Positions 51,333 to 59,527 of a DNA stretch of 64,000 bases are shown here, piece after piece. Below the pieces are notes generated by a model. It worked only from the letters and a program-made list of their open reading frames with translations. It had not been told where the DNA came from and searched no databases. The DNA comes from CAWBJO01 sp963789175 (lineage in GTDB: Bacteria; Pseudomonadota; Alphaproteobacteria; Rhizobiales; Aestuariivirgaceae): contig CAWBJO010000006.1 in NCBI GenBank assembly GCA_963789175.1, positions 124,001 through 188,000 on the forward strand. The letters are read 5' to 3'. Both the position numbers and the translations under genes were made by a program. Every line of letters starts with the position of its first letter. Positions within the stretch are counted from its first letter, which is position 1.

Positions 51333-52261
51333 GCGACCCGCTCCCGCTCCAGGATCGCACCAGTCAACTCCTTCAACAGGGCGCCGACGAGCCGGTCGCC
51401 CTTGCGCTCCGAGCGGGTGGCGATCTCAAAATGCGACATATGCCGCAGCCGGTCGGGTCGAATGGGTCGCATGCGCCCCTGGCTGGTCCAGAGGTACGCA
51501 TAGTGGACCGGCATGAAGCCGATGAACTGCCCGGAGAGGATGAGATGGGCCATGGCTTCCATGTCGGAAACCTCGGCGCACCATTTCACCTGGTCGCGCC
51601 CGAGCTCGACGGTCGGTGGCAGGTGACTGCGCGCCACATAGGCGTGGCCGGACAACTCTTCGATGCCGATGTCGCGCGGGGCCCGCGCGAAGAGCGGATG
51701 GCCGGCCGCGCAATAGAGCTCGTGGCCTTCGTGCAGCAGCGACTGATAGGAAAGTCCGTGAACGTGATGATAAAATGGCGCGATTCCGGCATGCATCGAA
51801 CCGTCGAGCAGATTGCGCTCGATTTGGGAGGGCTCGCGGATCTGCAGCGCAAGGTGAACCTTGGGATGCTTGGAACGAAACCTGCCGATGGCCTCCGAGA
51901 TCTTGATGGCCGGGTTGGTGATGGTCGAGTCGATGACGCCCACCCGAAGCTCGCCCGACAGTTCGTCGCGGAGCTGGCCGATCTCGACCGAGAAGGACGC
52001 GTGGGCCCGGAAGATTCCGACCGCGGCGTCGTAGACTCGCTTGCCTTCGCTCGTCAGGTAGAAGCCGCCGCGGCCTCGCTGGCACAGCCGCATGCCGAGC
52101 CTCGCCTCGAGGGCCGACATCTTGTTGCTGATCGATGCCGGGCTGATATTGAGCTTCGCCTGGGCGGCGGAGAAGCCGCGACACTCGACGATGGTGCAGA
52201 ACAGCCGGAGCAATTCGACATCCGGAAAGTCCGCACCCTTCGGCAATTGGACATCCACCAT
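51329..52261 (-). CDS. LysR-family transcriptional regulator, divergent from the BMP importer
   Basis: A 310-residue LysR regulator: winged helix at residues 15-75 (LLRLFCTIVECRGFSAAQAK; SPASISNKMSALEARLGMRL) then a periplasmic-binding-protein-like effector domain. It is divergently arranged from the BMP importer operon, the classic LysR layout, and a perfect dyad starts at its own start codon, implying autoregulation. ATG 52261 gives the standard N-terminus; the frame runs open to 52384. The effector is probably the transported compound or a breakdown product. Confidence 0.92.
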   Translation of the reverse strand: MVDVQLPKGADFPDVELLRLFCTIVECRGFSAAQAKLNISPASISNKMSALEARLGMRLCQRGRGGFYLTSEGKRVYDAAVGIFRAHASFSVEIGQLRDELSGELRVGVIDSTITNPAIKISEAIGRFRSKHPKVHLALQIREPSQIERNLLDGSMHAGIAPFYHHVHGLSYQSLLHEGHELYCAAGHPLFARAPRDIGIEELSGHAYVARSHLPPTVELGRDQVKWCAEVSDMEAMAHLILSGQFIGFMPVHYAYLWTSQGRMRPIRPDRLRHMSHFEIATRSERKGDRLVGALLKELTGAILERERVA

Positions 52262-52320
52262 TACTTCACTCCCCCATGAAGTAAATTTCACTTGTTTACT
52301 ATCGAATGGAAGTGAATTTT
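52261..52320. promoter_or_regulatory. LysR-type operator cluster between the regulator and the BMP importer
   Basis: TTACTTCA (52261-52268) and TGAAGTAA (52277-52284) form a perfect 8-bp dyad with an 8-base spacer. The second arm continues as GAAGTAAATTTCAC (52278-52291) and a third half-site GAAGTGAATTTT stands at 52309-52320. Repeated GAAGTRAA half-sites over the divergent promoter are typical of LysR control. Confidence 0.6.
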
Positions 52321-52408
52321 GGTCAAGGATGGGTCGGGAGCCGTGTCGGGGCCAGTCAGGGCCCGTGGCAGCAAGGCTGCCCAACAGGGCTCTTGGGAGG
52401 AGTCATAC

Positions 52409-53365
52409 ATGACCGTTCATCGTCGCAATTTTCTGGGCTTGATGGGAGCCACCGGCGCAGCGCTGGCGCTGGGTGGGGAGGCGTCCGCCCAGACGTTCAA
52501 GGCCGCCATCGTGATGCCGGGCAACATCACCGACAAGTCGTGGAGCCAGTCGGGCTACGAGGCCATCATGGGGGCCAAGGAGAAGCTCGGCATCGAGGTC
52601 GCGTTCAGCGAGAAGGTCGCGCAGCCGGACCAGGCGGAAGCCATGGCGGACTATGCGAGGCGCGGCTACAACGTCGTCATCGGACACGGCGGCGAATTCC
52701 AGGACGCCGCCGAGCGGGTCGCCGCGAAATATCCCGACACGACGTTCATCGTGAACAACGGCCACAAGGCGGGCGGCAACATCGCCACTTCCGACTTCTA
52801 CTACAGCCAGTTCGGGTATCTCATGGGATACATCGCCGGCAAGATGTCGAAGTCCGGCAAGGCCGGCTGGATCGGCGCACAGAAGATCAAGTTCTCCACC
52901 GATCTCAACACGAGCTTCGAGAAGGGCTTCAAGGATGCGGGCGGCAAGGAAGTGTTCACCGCCTGGACCAACGACTGGGACGACATCGCCAAGGGCAAGG
53001 AAGCCGCGCTCAACCAGATCTCGCAAGGCGCGGACGTCATCTTCCCGACCATGGACAACGCCGTCGTCGGCAGCCTGCAAGCCGCGAAGGAGAAGGGCGT
53101 GTGGGGCTTCGGCCTCTACTACGATGCCATCCAGGACTGGCCCGACACCGTGCTGCAGTCGGCGATCTTCGACATCCGAGGCGCGATGCTCGACTACCTC
53201 ACCCTCGCCAAGGACGGGAAACTCGAGGCCAAGGCCTATGTCTTCGACCTCAACACGCCCGAAGCGGCGCGCATCGGCAGCTTCCACAAGGCCGTGCCGG
53301 AGGACGTCCAGAAGGAAGTCCTGGCGCTGGCCGAAAAGATGAAGACCGGCGAAGTCAAGCCCTGA
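52409..53365 (+). CDS. BMP-family substrate-binding protein (purine/nucleoside-type ABC importer)
   Basis: A 318-residue periplasmic binding protein of the basic membrane protein family, whose known ligands are purine nucleosides and related compounds. A twin-arginine-like signal (MTVHRRNFLGLMGATGAALA, ending ASAQ) replaces the lipobox of Gram-positive relatives. The core shows AAIVMPGNITDKSWSQSGYE, GHGGEFQDAAERVAAKYPDT and the late FGLYYDAIQDWPD. GGGAGGAG stands before ATG 52409. It heads the operon BMP-ATPase-permease-permease-DUF1989-deacetylase. Confidence 0.92.
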   Translation: MTVHRRNFLGLMGATGAALALGGEASAQTFKAAIVMPGNITDKSWSQSGYEAIMGAKEKLGIEVAFSEKVAQPDQAEAMADYARRGYNVVIGHGGEFQDAAERVAAKYPDTTFIVNNGHKAGGNIATSDFYYSQFGYLMGYIAGKMSKSGKAGWIGAQKIKFSTDLNTSFEKGFKDAGGKEVFTAWTNDWDDIAKGKEAALNQISQGADVIFPTMDNAVVGSLQAAKEKGVWGFGLYYDAIQDWPDTVLQSAIFDIRGAMLDYLTLAKDGKLEAKAYVFDLNTPEAARIGSFHKAVPEDVQKEVLALAEKMKTGEVKP

Positions 53366-53373
53366 CCAGCAGC

Positions 53374-53399
53374 GGGGGGCGTGCTTCGGCACGCCCTCC
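53374..53399 (+). terminator. UUCG hairpin between BMP binding-protein and ATPase genes
   Basis: GGGCGTGC (53377-53384), loop TTCG, GCACGCCC (53389-53396), extendable by three more pairs outward. No T-run follows. As in the CUT2 operon, it sits just after the binding-protein gene and probably stabilises that mRNA or attenuates the rest. Confidence 0.6.
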
Positions 53400-53427
53400 G
53401 TCATCGTGAAGCGTCCTTTCGGGGCCG

Positions 53428-54945
53428 ATGGATCACATCGTCATCGACGGCATCAACAAGTCGTTCGGAGCCTTCCGGGCTCTGAACGACGTGAGCCTGC
53501 GCATCAAGCGCGGCGCCATCCACGCCATTCTGGGCGAGAACGGCGCCGGCAAGACGACGCTCATGAACATTCTCTACGGGCTCTACCGGCCGGACAGCGG
53601 GTCGATGGCCATCGACGGCCGGTCCCTGGAGCTCGCCTCGCCGAAAGACGCCATCGCGCGCGGCATCGGCATGATCCATCAGCATTTCATGCTGGTGAAT
53701 TCGCTCACGGTCACGGAGAACATCGTTCTCGGACTGGGACGGGGTCTGGGCGCGGTCGACCTCAAGGCGCATGAGGCGCGGGTGCGGCAGATGAGCCGGG
53801 ATTTCGGCTTCGACGTCGATCCCGGCGTCGAAGTCTGGAAGCTGCCCATGGGCATGCGCCAGCGGGTCGAGATCCTGAAGGCGCTCTACCGCAAGGCCGA
53901 GGTGCTGATCCTCGACGAACCGACGAGCGTTCTCGCTCCGGGCGAGATCGCTTCCTTCCTCAACGTCCTCAAGACGCTGCGCGAGGCCAATCACACGATC
54001 ATCTTCATCACCCACAAGCTCGAAGAGGTGATGCAGATCGCCGACCGCGTCACCGTCATGCGCCAGGGAAAGGTTACGGACGACGTCGATGCTGCACGAA
54101 CGACGCCGCGCGAGCTGGCGCGGCTCATGGTCGGACGTGACGTGGTGATGAAGATCGCCCGCAAGCCTTCGGCGGCCGCGGGCCGGCCGATGCTCAGGCT
54201 CGCGGACGTCGTCGCGGTGAGCGACCGCGGGGTGAAGGCGCTCGACGGCCTGTCGCTCGAGGTGCGGGCCGGGGAAATCCTGGGCGTGACCGGGGTCGAC
54301 GGAAACGGCCAGCGCGAGCTCGGAGAGGTCATCGGAGGTTTGCGGCCGCTCGCCGGCGGTGCGATCGAGTCGGACGGGCGCGACATCGGGGACCTCACGG
54401 TCAAGCAGCGGCGCGAGGACGCCGGCATCGGCTTCGTGCCCGAGGACCGGCAGGTGACCGGCCTCGTTCTCGACTATCCGGTGGCGTCCAATTTCGTGCT
54501 GCGCAGCTTCGATACGCCGCCGGTTTCGAAACGCGGCATACTGGACTTCGCCTACATCCGCGGAAACGCCGATGCGCTCATCAAGCAGTACGACGTGCGC
54601 CTTCATTCGGCGCAGCAGCCGGCGAGGTTCCTGTCCGGCGGCAACCAGCAAAAGGTCATCCTGGCGCGCGAGATCAGCGCCCGGCCACGCATCCTCGTCG
54701 TCATGCAGGCGTGCAAGGGCCTGGACGTCGGTGCGATCGAGTTCGTGCAGAACACGCTGATCGAGCTCAAGACGGCAGGGGTGGCCATCCTCTACGTGTC
54801 GACCGAGCTCGAGCACGTCCTGGAGGTCGCCGACCGCGTTGCCGTGATCTTCCGCGGCCGGATCACCGGCACGCTGCCGATCGCCGAAGCGACCGTCGAG
54901 CGTATCGGCGAGCTCATGGGCGGCGTCGAGGACCACGCCGCATGA
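53428..54945 (+). CDS. ABC transporter ATPase, nucleoside/purine importer type (two NBDs)
   Basis: A 505-residue dual ATPase of the class that works with BMP proteins (YufO/NupO-like). NBD1 has Walker A GENGAGKTTLMN, a variant signature LPMGMRQRVEILKAL (usually LSVGxxQRVEI) and LILDEPTSVLAP. NBD2 has the degenerate Walker A GVDGNGQRELGE and signature LSGGNQQKVILAREI with ILVVMQACKGLDVGA, where the Walker B Asp-Glu is replaced, so this site is probably structural. It is coupled to the next permease by ATGA. Confidence 0.93.
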   Translation: MDHIVIDGINKSFGAFRALNDVSLRIKRGAIHAILGENGAGKTTLMNILYGLYRPDSGSMAIDGRSLELASPKDAIARGIGMIHQHFMLVNSLTVTENIVLGLGRGLGAVDLKAHEARVRQMSRDFGFDVDPGVEVWKLPMGMRQRVEILKALYRKAEVLILDEPTSVLAPGEIASFLNVLKTLREANHTIIFITHKLEEVMQIADRVTVMRQGKVTDDVDAARTTPRELARLMVGRDVVMKIARKPSAAAGRPMLRLADVVAVSDRGVKALDGLSLEVRAGEILGVTGVDGNGQRELGEVIGGLRPLAGGAIESDGRDIGDLTVKQRREDAGIGFVPEDRQVTGLVLDYPVASNFVLRSFDTPPVSKRGILDFAYIRGNADALIKQYDVRLHSAQQPARFLSGGNQQKVILAREISARPRILVVMQACKGLDVGAIEFVQNTLIELKTAGVAILYVSTELEHVLEVADRVAVIFRGRITGTLPIAEATVERIGELMGGVEDHAA

Positions 54946-56039
54946 GAGAGCGCATCATGCAGGCTGCCTTCGCCACGCGCACCATTTGGGCGGTACTGGT
55001 CGCGCTGCTGGTCGGCTCCGTCCTGTTCATCAGCGCCGGTGCAAACCCGATCCAAGCCTACGTCACGCTGTTCGGGGAGGCGTTCTTCGACTATTTCGGG
55101 ATCGGGTCGACGCTCGTGAAATTCTCGCCGATCGTCCTTGCCGGCCTGGCAGTGGCCCTGCCGCTGAGGGCCGGGCTCTTCAATGTGGGGGCGGAAGGGC
55201 AAATCTACATGGGCGCGCTCTTCGCCTCCATCGGCGCGCTCTATTTTCCGATCGGCATCCCGATCCTGCACCTCCTCCTGTGCGTGCTCCTCGGCATGGC
55301 GGGCGGCGCGCTCTGGGCCCTGATCGCCGGCTGGCTCAAGGCCTATCGAGGGATCAACGAAGTCATCGTCACGCTTCTACTCAACTACGTCGGCATCAAC
55401 ATCGTGAGCTATGCGGCGGGCGGGCCGATGATGGAGGAGGGCGCGCCCTATCCGTACTCCGCAGAGATCCCCGACACGCTGCATCTGCCGCTCATCATGC
55501 CGCCGACCGACGCCCACGCCGGAGCGATCGTCGGCATCGTGCTTGCAATCGGGCTCGGGTTGGCGCTGCGCTACACGAGCTTCGGATTCGCCATGAACAC
55601 GGTGGGCAGCAATCCGCAGGCGGCGCGCTACGCCGGCATTTCCGTGGAACGGCAGATCATTCTGGCGATGATGCTGGGCGGCGGCCTGGCGGGGCTGGCC
55701 GGCGCCTTCGAGGTGTTGGGCGTCAAGTACCGCCTGTTCCACATGTTCAGCGCTGGCTACGGCTTCGACGGGATCGTCGTCGCCTTCATGGCATCGGCAA
55801 GCCCGGTGCTCGTGCCCATCGCGGCGCTGTTCCTGTCGGGGCTCAGGGCCGGTGCCCAGCTCATGCAGCGCGCGGTGGGAGTCGACAGCACCGTCGTCGA
55901 TGCCATCCAGGGGCTCGTCGTGATATTCGTCGCCGCCAGCATCGCGATCCGTTTCGAGGACTCGCGATGGGGAAAGCTGCTCGCGGCACGCCGCACGGCG
56001 GAGCCGGTGCTCGCCCGGAAGGAGGCCACAGGTGGGTGA
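54942..56039 (+). CDS. ABC transporter permease, BMP-type importer (first)
   Basis: A 365-residue permease of the branched-chain/nucleoside class (BPD_transp_2) with about ten helices; the conserved LRAGLFNVGAEGQIYMGALF and GGGLAGLAGAFEVLG are visible. The ATPase stop overlaps its ATG in ATGA and its end overlaps the next permease by 8 bases. With its partner it forms the heterodimeric pore. Confidence 0.92.
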   Translation: MRERIMQAAFATRTIWAVLVALLVGSVLFISAGANPIQAYVTLFGEAFFDYFGIGSTLVKFSPIVLAGLAVALPLRAGLFNVGAEGQIYMGALFASIGALYFPIGIPILHLLLCVLLGMAGGALWALIAGWLKAYRGINEVIVTLLLNYVGINIVSYAAGGPMMEEGAPYPYSAEIPDTLHLPLIMPPTDAHAGAIVGIVLAIGLGLALRYTSFGFAMNTVGSNPQAARYAGISVERQIILAMMLGGGLAGLAGAFEVLGVKYRLFHMFSAGYGFDGIVVAFMASASPVLVPIAALFLSGLRAGAQLMQRAVGVDSTVVDAIQGLVVIFVAASIAIRFEDSRWGKLLAARRTAEPVLARKEATGG

Positions 56040-56976
56040 CTGGCTCGACCCAGCGTCGATCGTCGATATCCTGCGGACGAGCCTGCGGCTCGCAATACCC
56101 ATCGCCTTCGCGGCTATGGGGGGCGTCATTTCGGAGCGGTCGGGAATCTACAATATCGGCCTCGAAGGCATGATGCTGAGCGGAGCCTTCGGCGGCGCGC
56201 TCGGCGGCTTTCTTACCGGCAGCGCAATCGGTGGCGTGCTGTTCGGCATCGGGCTCGGCATGCTTGGGGCAGCCGTGCTGGGCATCCTGGCGATCCGGCT
56301 CGGAATCAACCAGATCGTCTGCGGCATCGCGATCAACCTGGTGGCGATCGGGCTCACGGCCTTCCTGGCGAGGCTGGTGTTCGGCCTCAACGCGACGACG
56401 CAGTCGCTTCCCGGTTTCACGGCGATTCCAATTCCGCTCCTTTCCGACATCCCGATCCTCGGTCCGGTGTTCTTCAACCAGGATCCGCTCATCTATCTGC
56501 TCTATCTCCTGGCGCCGGCGCTCTACTGGCTGCTCTACCGCTCCACTTTCGGGCTCGATATCCGCGCCACCGGCGAGAATCCGGCCGCCGCCGACTCGGC
56601 GGGCGTTCCCGTCTTTCAGGTCCGCATGCTCGCGGTGCTGATGAGCGGCGCTCTCGCCGGGCTGGGCGGCGCCTACATCGTCGTGTCGCAGGTCTTCGTC
56701 TTCACCGAGCATATGAGCGCGGGCAAGGGTTTCATCGCGCTCGCGGCCATCATCCTCGGGCGATGGGATCCGATCGGCGCCCTTCTGGCGTCGTGGTTCT
56801 TCGGCTTCTGCGAAGCGGTGCAGCTCAGGCTGCAGTTCGCCAACCCGAACGTGCCTTACCAGGTGTTCACGGCGCTTCCTTATATCGCGTCGATCCTGGC
56901 GCTGATCGGCGTCTACGGACGCTTCAAGCCGCCGGCCTCGGTCGGCATCCCGTATCGGCGGGAATCGAAGACATGA
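56032..56976 (+). CDS. ABC transporter permease, BMP-type importer (second)
   Basis: A 314-residue permease starting at GTG 56032 inside the previous gene, with SERSGIYNIGLEGMMLSGAF and SGALAGLGGAYIVVSQ, the standard partner of the previous gene. The start is set by the family N-terminus and by an AGGAGG-like stretch (GGAGGCC) a few bases upstream. It is followed by the DUF1989 gene 37 bases on. Confidence 0.92.
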   Translation: MGDWLDPASIVDILRTSLRLAIPIAFAAMGGVISERSGIYNIGLEGMMLSGAFGGALGGFLTGSAIGGVLFGIGLGMLGAAVLGILAIRLGINQIVCGIAINLVAIGLTAFLARLVFGLNATTQSLPGFTAIPIPLLSDIPILGPVFFNQDPLIYLLYLLAPALYWLLYRSTFGLDIRATGENPAAADSAGVPVFQVRMLAVLMSGALAGLGGAYIVVSQVFVFTEHMSAGKGFIALAAIILGRWDPIGALLASWFFGFCEAVQLRLQFANPNVPYQVFTALPYIASILALIGVYGRFKPPASVGIPYRRESKT

Positions 56977-57013
56977 ACGGTCCACATATCAGACATCGGG
57001 AGGATTGAACTTC

Positions 57014-57610
57014 ATGACGGGTGAACTCATGACCCTGCCGGCGCGGCGGGGACGCGCCTGCCGGGTGAACAAGGGGCAGGCGATCAAGATCGTCAACACG
57101 CACGGACACCAGGTCGTCGACACCTGGGCGTTCAGCGCCGAGGACCTGCACGAATTCATGTCGATGGAGCACCTCAGGCCGACGATCGGCACGATCTTCC
57201 CCACCGCCGGTCACTATCTCCACACGAACCGGCGCCGGCCGATCCTGTTCTTCGAAGTGGATACGTCGCCCGGCATCCACGATACGATCATGGCGGCGTG
57301 CGACGACTACCGTTACGGCCTGCTCGGCTGCAAGGAGTATCACGACAACTGCACGGACAACCTGATCGCCGGGATGCGCCAGATCGGTCTCATGCCGCCG
57401 GAAGTGCCGAGCCCGCTCAATCTGTGGATGAACATTCCGGTTGCGCCGGACGGCAAGACGGGTTGGGGCGAGCCCGTTTCCAAGCCCGGCGACTACGTCG
57501 TGCTGCGAGCCCAGATGGACTGCATCGTCGCGATGTCGGCGTGCCCACAGGACATCCTACCGATCAACAAGGGCAAGACGGTAGAGGCCCACTATCAGGT
57601 CGTGAGCTGA
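57014..57610 (+). CDS. DUF1989-family (urea-carboxylase-associated/CgdAB-like) protein
   Basis: A 198-residue protein of the family whose known members are the two subunits of carboxyguanidine deaminase (CgdAB) in guanidine assimilation. Landmarks are GQAIKIVNTHGHQVVDTWAF, the Cys/His-rich YGLLGCKEYHDNCTDNL (probable metal ligands), PLNLWMNIPVAPDGK and AQMDCIVAMSACPQDILPIN. Start ATG 57014 follows GGAGG at 9 bases. Here no urea carboxylase or second DUF1989 gene is adjacent, so a different substrate is likely. It is in the BMP importer operon. Confidence 0.86.
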   Translation: MTGELMTLPARRGRACRVNKGQAIKIVNTHGHQVVDTWAFSAEDLHEFMSMEHLRPTIGTIFPTAGHYLHTNRRRPILFFEVDTSPGIHDTIMAACDDYRYGLLGCKEYHDNCTDNLIAGMRQIGLMPPEVPSPLNLWMNIPVAPDGKTGWGEPVSKPGDYVVLRAQMDCIVAMSACPQDILPINKGKTVEAHYQVVS

Positions 57611-57621
57611 GGAGACCCGGC

Positions 57622-58551
57622 ATGATCAAGCGCCCGGTCCCGTGGCCGAACGGTGCGAAGGTGGCGGTCGCCATCACCTTCGACATGGACGCCGACAGCC
57701 TCATCCACATCGAGCACCCGCGCGACTCGATCACCCGCGTCTCGACGATGTCGATGCTCAAATACGGCCCCCAGGTGGGCGTGCCGCGTATTCTCGAAGG
57801 ATACCGTCGGTTCGGACTGAAGCAGACCTTCTTCGTGCCGGCCTGGTGCATCGAGCAGTATCCCCAAGCCGTCGAGGCGATGATCAAGGAAGGCCACGAG
57901 GTCGGCTTCCACGGCTACATCCACGAGGCACCCAATGCGCTGTCGCGGGATGAAGAGCACTACTGGATGCAGCGGTCGATCGCCATCATCGAGAAGCACA
58001 CCGGCAAGCGTCCGCGCGGCAACCGCTCGCCGCTCTACAATTTCTCCATGCACACGGCCGAACTGCTCGGGCAGGAGGGGTTTCTCTACGATTCCTCGCT
58101 GATGGGCGATGACGTGCCCTACATCCTCAGGACGACGAAGGGAAACGAGCTCGTCGAATTGCCTTCGAGCTGGGCACTCGACGACTGGCCGCCCTACGTC
58201 CATTCGATCGACCTCAACTACATGTTCCAGATCATGTCTCCCGACCGGGCGATGGAGTCTTTCATGGCGGAGTTCGAGGCCATGCGGACGGCGGGTGGCG
58301 GGCTATGGATCGGCGTGTGGCACCCGTTCGTGAGCGGACGGCTGTCGCGCTGGCAACGCATCGAGAAGATGATCGAGTACATGCTGGCGACCGGCGAAGT
58401 GTGGTTCGCGACGCTCGAAGCCATCGCCACCCACATCCAGACCCTGCGCAAGGAAGGCAAGTACGATGCGCGCGTCGACCAGCTGCCCTACTACGACAAG
58501 AGTCCGATGCCGCATCCGCTGCCGAGCACGGCGATCAAAGGCCTGCATTGA
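57622..58551 (+). CDS. Polysaccharide-deacetylase-fold hydrolase (PuuE/PgdA-like)
   Basis: A 309-residue NodB-fold metal hydrolase: AVAITFDMDADSLIHIEHP carries the catalytic Asp-Asp, GHEVGFHGYIHEAPN the HxxxH metal ligands and RGNRSPLYNFSMHTAELL the Arg strand. Relatives act on peptidoglycan or chitin, or as PuuE-type allantoinases that open cyclic ureides. In this operon, with a purine-type importer and a nearby 8-oxoguanine-deaminase homologue, a ring-opening amidohydrolase role is the better guess. It ends 17 bases inside the convergent oxidoreductase. Confidence 0.87.
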   Translation: MIKRPVPWPNGAKVAVAITFDMDADSLIHIEHPRDSITRVSTMSMLKYGPQVGVPRILEGYRRFGLKQTFFVPAWCIEQYPQAVEAMIKEGHEVGFHGYIHEAPNALSRDEEHYWMQRSIAIIEKHTGKRPRGNRSPLYNFSMHTAELLGQEGFLYDSSLMGDDVPYILRTTKGNELVELPSSWALDDWPPYVHSIDLNYMFQIMSPDRAMESFMAEFEAMRTAGGGLWIGVWHPFVSGRLSRWQRIEKMIEYMLATGEVWFATLEAIATHIQTLRKEGKYDARVDQLPYYDKSPMPHPLPSTAIKGLH

Positions 58552-59527
58552 CCTCGAGCAGGAGCTTTCCCGACACCTGGCGCGACGCCAGGCGGTCATG
58601 GGCATCCGCGGCGCGCGCCAGCGGGTAGATCGCATCGACGCGCAGCTCGACCTCGCGTCGAGCGAAGGCGGAGAGTATGCCGGCGACCGATCGCTCCCAA
58701 GCCGGGGAGCCCGGACCCGCGTGCAGGAACTCGAAGCCGGCGAGCGACGTCGACCGTTCATAGAGCTTGGCGCGGATGTCGAAGCTCGGATACCCGCCGG
58801 CTTCGCCGATGTTGATCACGCGGCCGAAGGGTTTCAGGCAGTCGAAGCTGCGTTCGAGGAACTCCGCGCCGAGCGAGTCGATCACCAGGTCGACTCCCGC
58901 CGCCCCGGTGAGGCGCATGGTTTCGGCGACGAAATCCGAACGCGAACGGTCGATCACTTGACGAGCGCCGTAGGAAAGCGGCTGCGCCGCCTTGGACGCG
59001 CTGCCGACGGTGCCGATGACGTCCAGGCCCTTGCGGCGCGCGAACTGAGTCAGCATCAGGCCGACGGCTCCGCCGATGGCGTGAATGAGGATGGTGTCGC
59101 CTTCGACCGGTGCACTCGCCGTATTGAGCAGATGCCAAGCGGTCAGGCTTGCGGCGGGCAGTGCGGCACCGGTCTCGAAATCGATCTCGACTGGAAGCCT
59201 CATGGCATAGGTTGCCGGCACGACGCAGCGATCGGCGTAGCCGCCGAGCATTCTCGGACCGGTGACCGCCGCGACGCGGTCGCCAGGGGCAAAGCTGCGG
59301 ACGTTTCGTCCGACGGCCGCAATGCGCCCGGAGACTTCAAGGCCGATGATGGCCGGATAGGCGACGGGATCGGGGTAGATGCCGGCCCGCTTCTGCAGGT
59401 CTCCCCAGTTGACGCCGGCATAGGCGACCTCGATCTCAACCTCGCCGGCGCCCGCAGACGGTACGGCCACGTCGCGCATCACCAGCCTGTCGGTGCCGCC
59501 CGGCTCCTCGACGACGACGGCACGCAT
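58535..59527 (-). CDS. Quinone oxidoreductase-like MDR-family protein
   Basis: A 330-residue zinc-independent medium-chain dehydrogenase/reductase, quinone oxidoreductase (QOR) type: GVNWGDLQKRAGIYPDP, then LPAASLTAWHLLNTASAP and the NADPH-binding ILIHAIGGAVGLMLTQFA. It would reduce a quinone or enal with NADPH. ATG 59527 overlaps the ureohydrolase stop by one base (TGATG), so both genes form one minus-strand unit. Its role in the locus is not clear. Confidence 0.88.
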   Translation of the reverse strand: MRAVVVEEPGGTDRLVMRDVAVPSAGAGEVEIEVAYAGVNWGDLQKRAGIYPDPVAYPAIIGLEVSGRIAAVGRNVRSFAPGDRVAAVTGPRMLGGYADRCVVPATYAMRLPVEIDFETGAALPAASLTAWHLLNTASAPVEGDTILIHAIGGAVGLMLTQFARRKGLDVIGTVGSASKAAQPLSYGARQVIDRSRSDFVAETMRLTGAAGVDLVIDSLGAEFLERSFDCLKPFGRVINIGEAGGYPSFDIRAKLYERSTSLAGFEFLHAGPGSPAWERSVAGILSAFARREVELRVDAIYPLARAADAHDRLASRQVSGKLLLEVNAGL

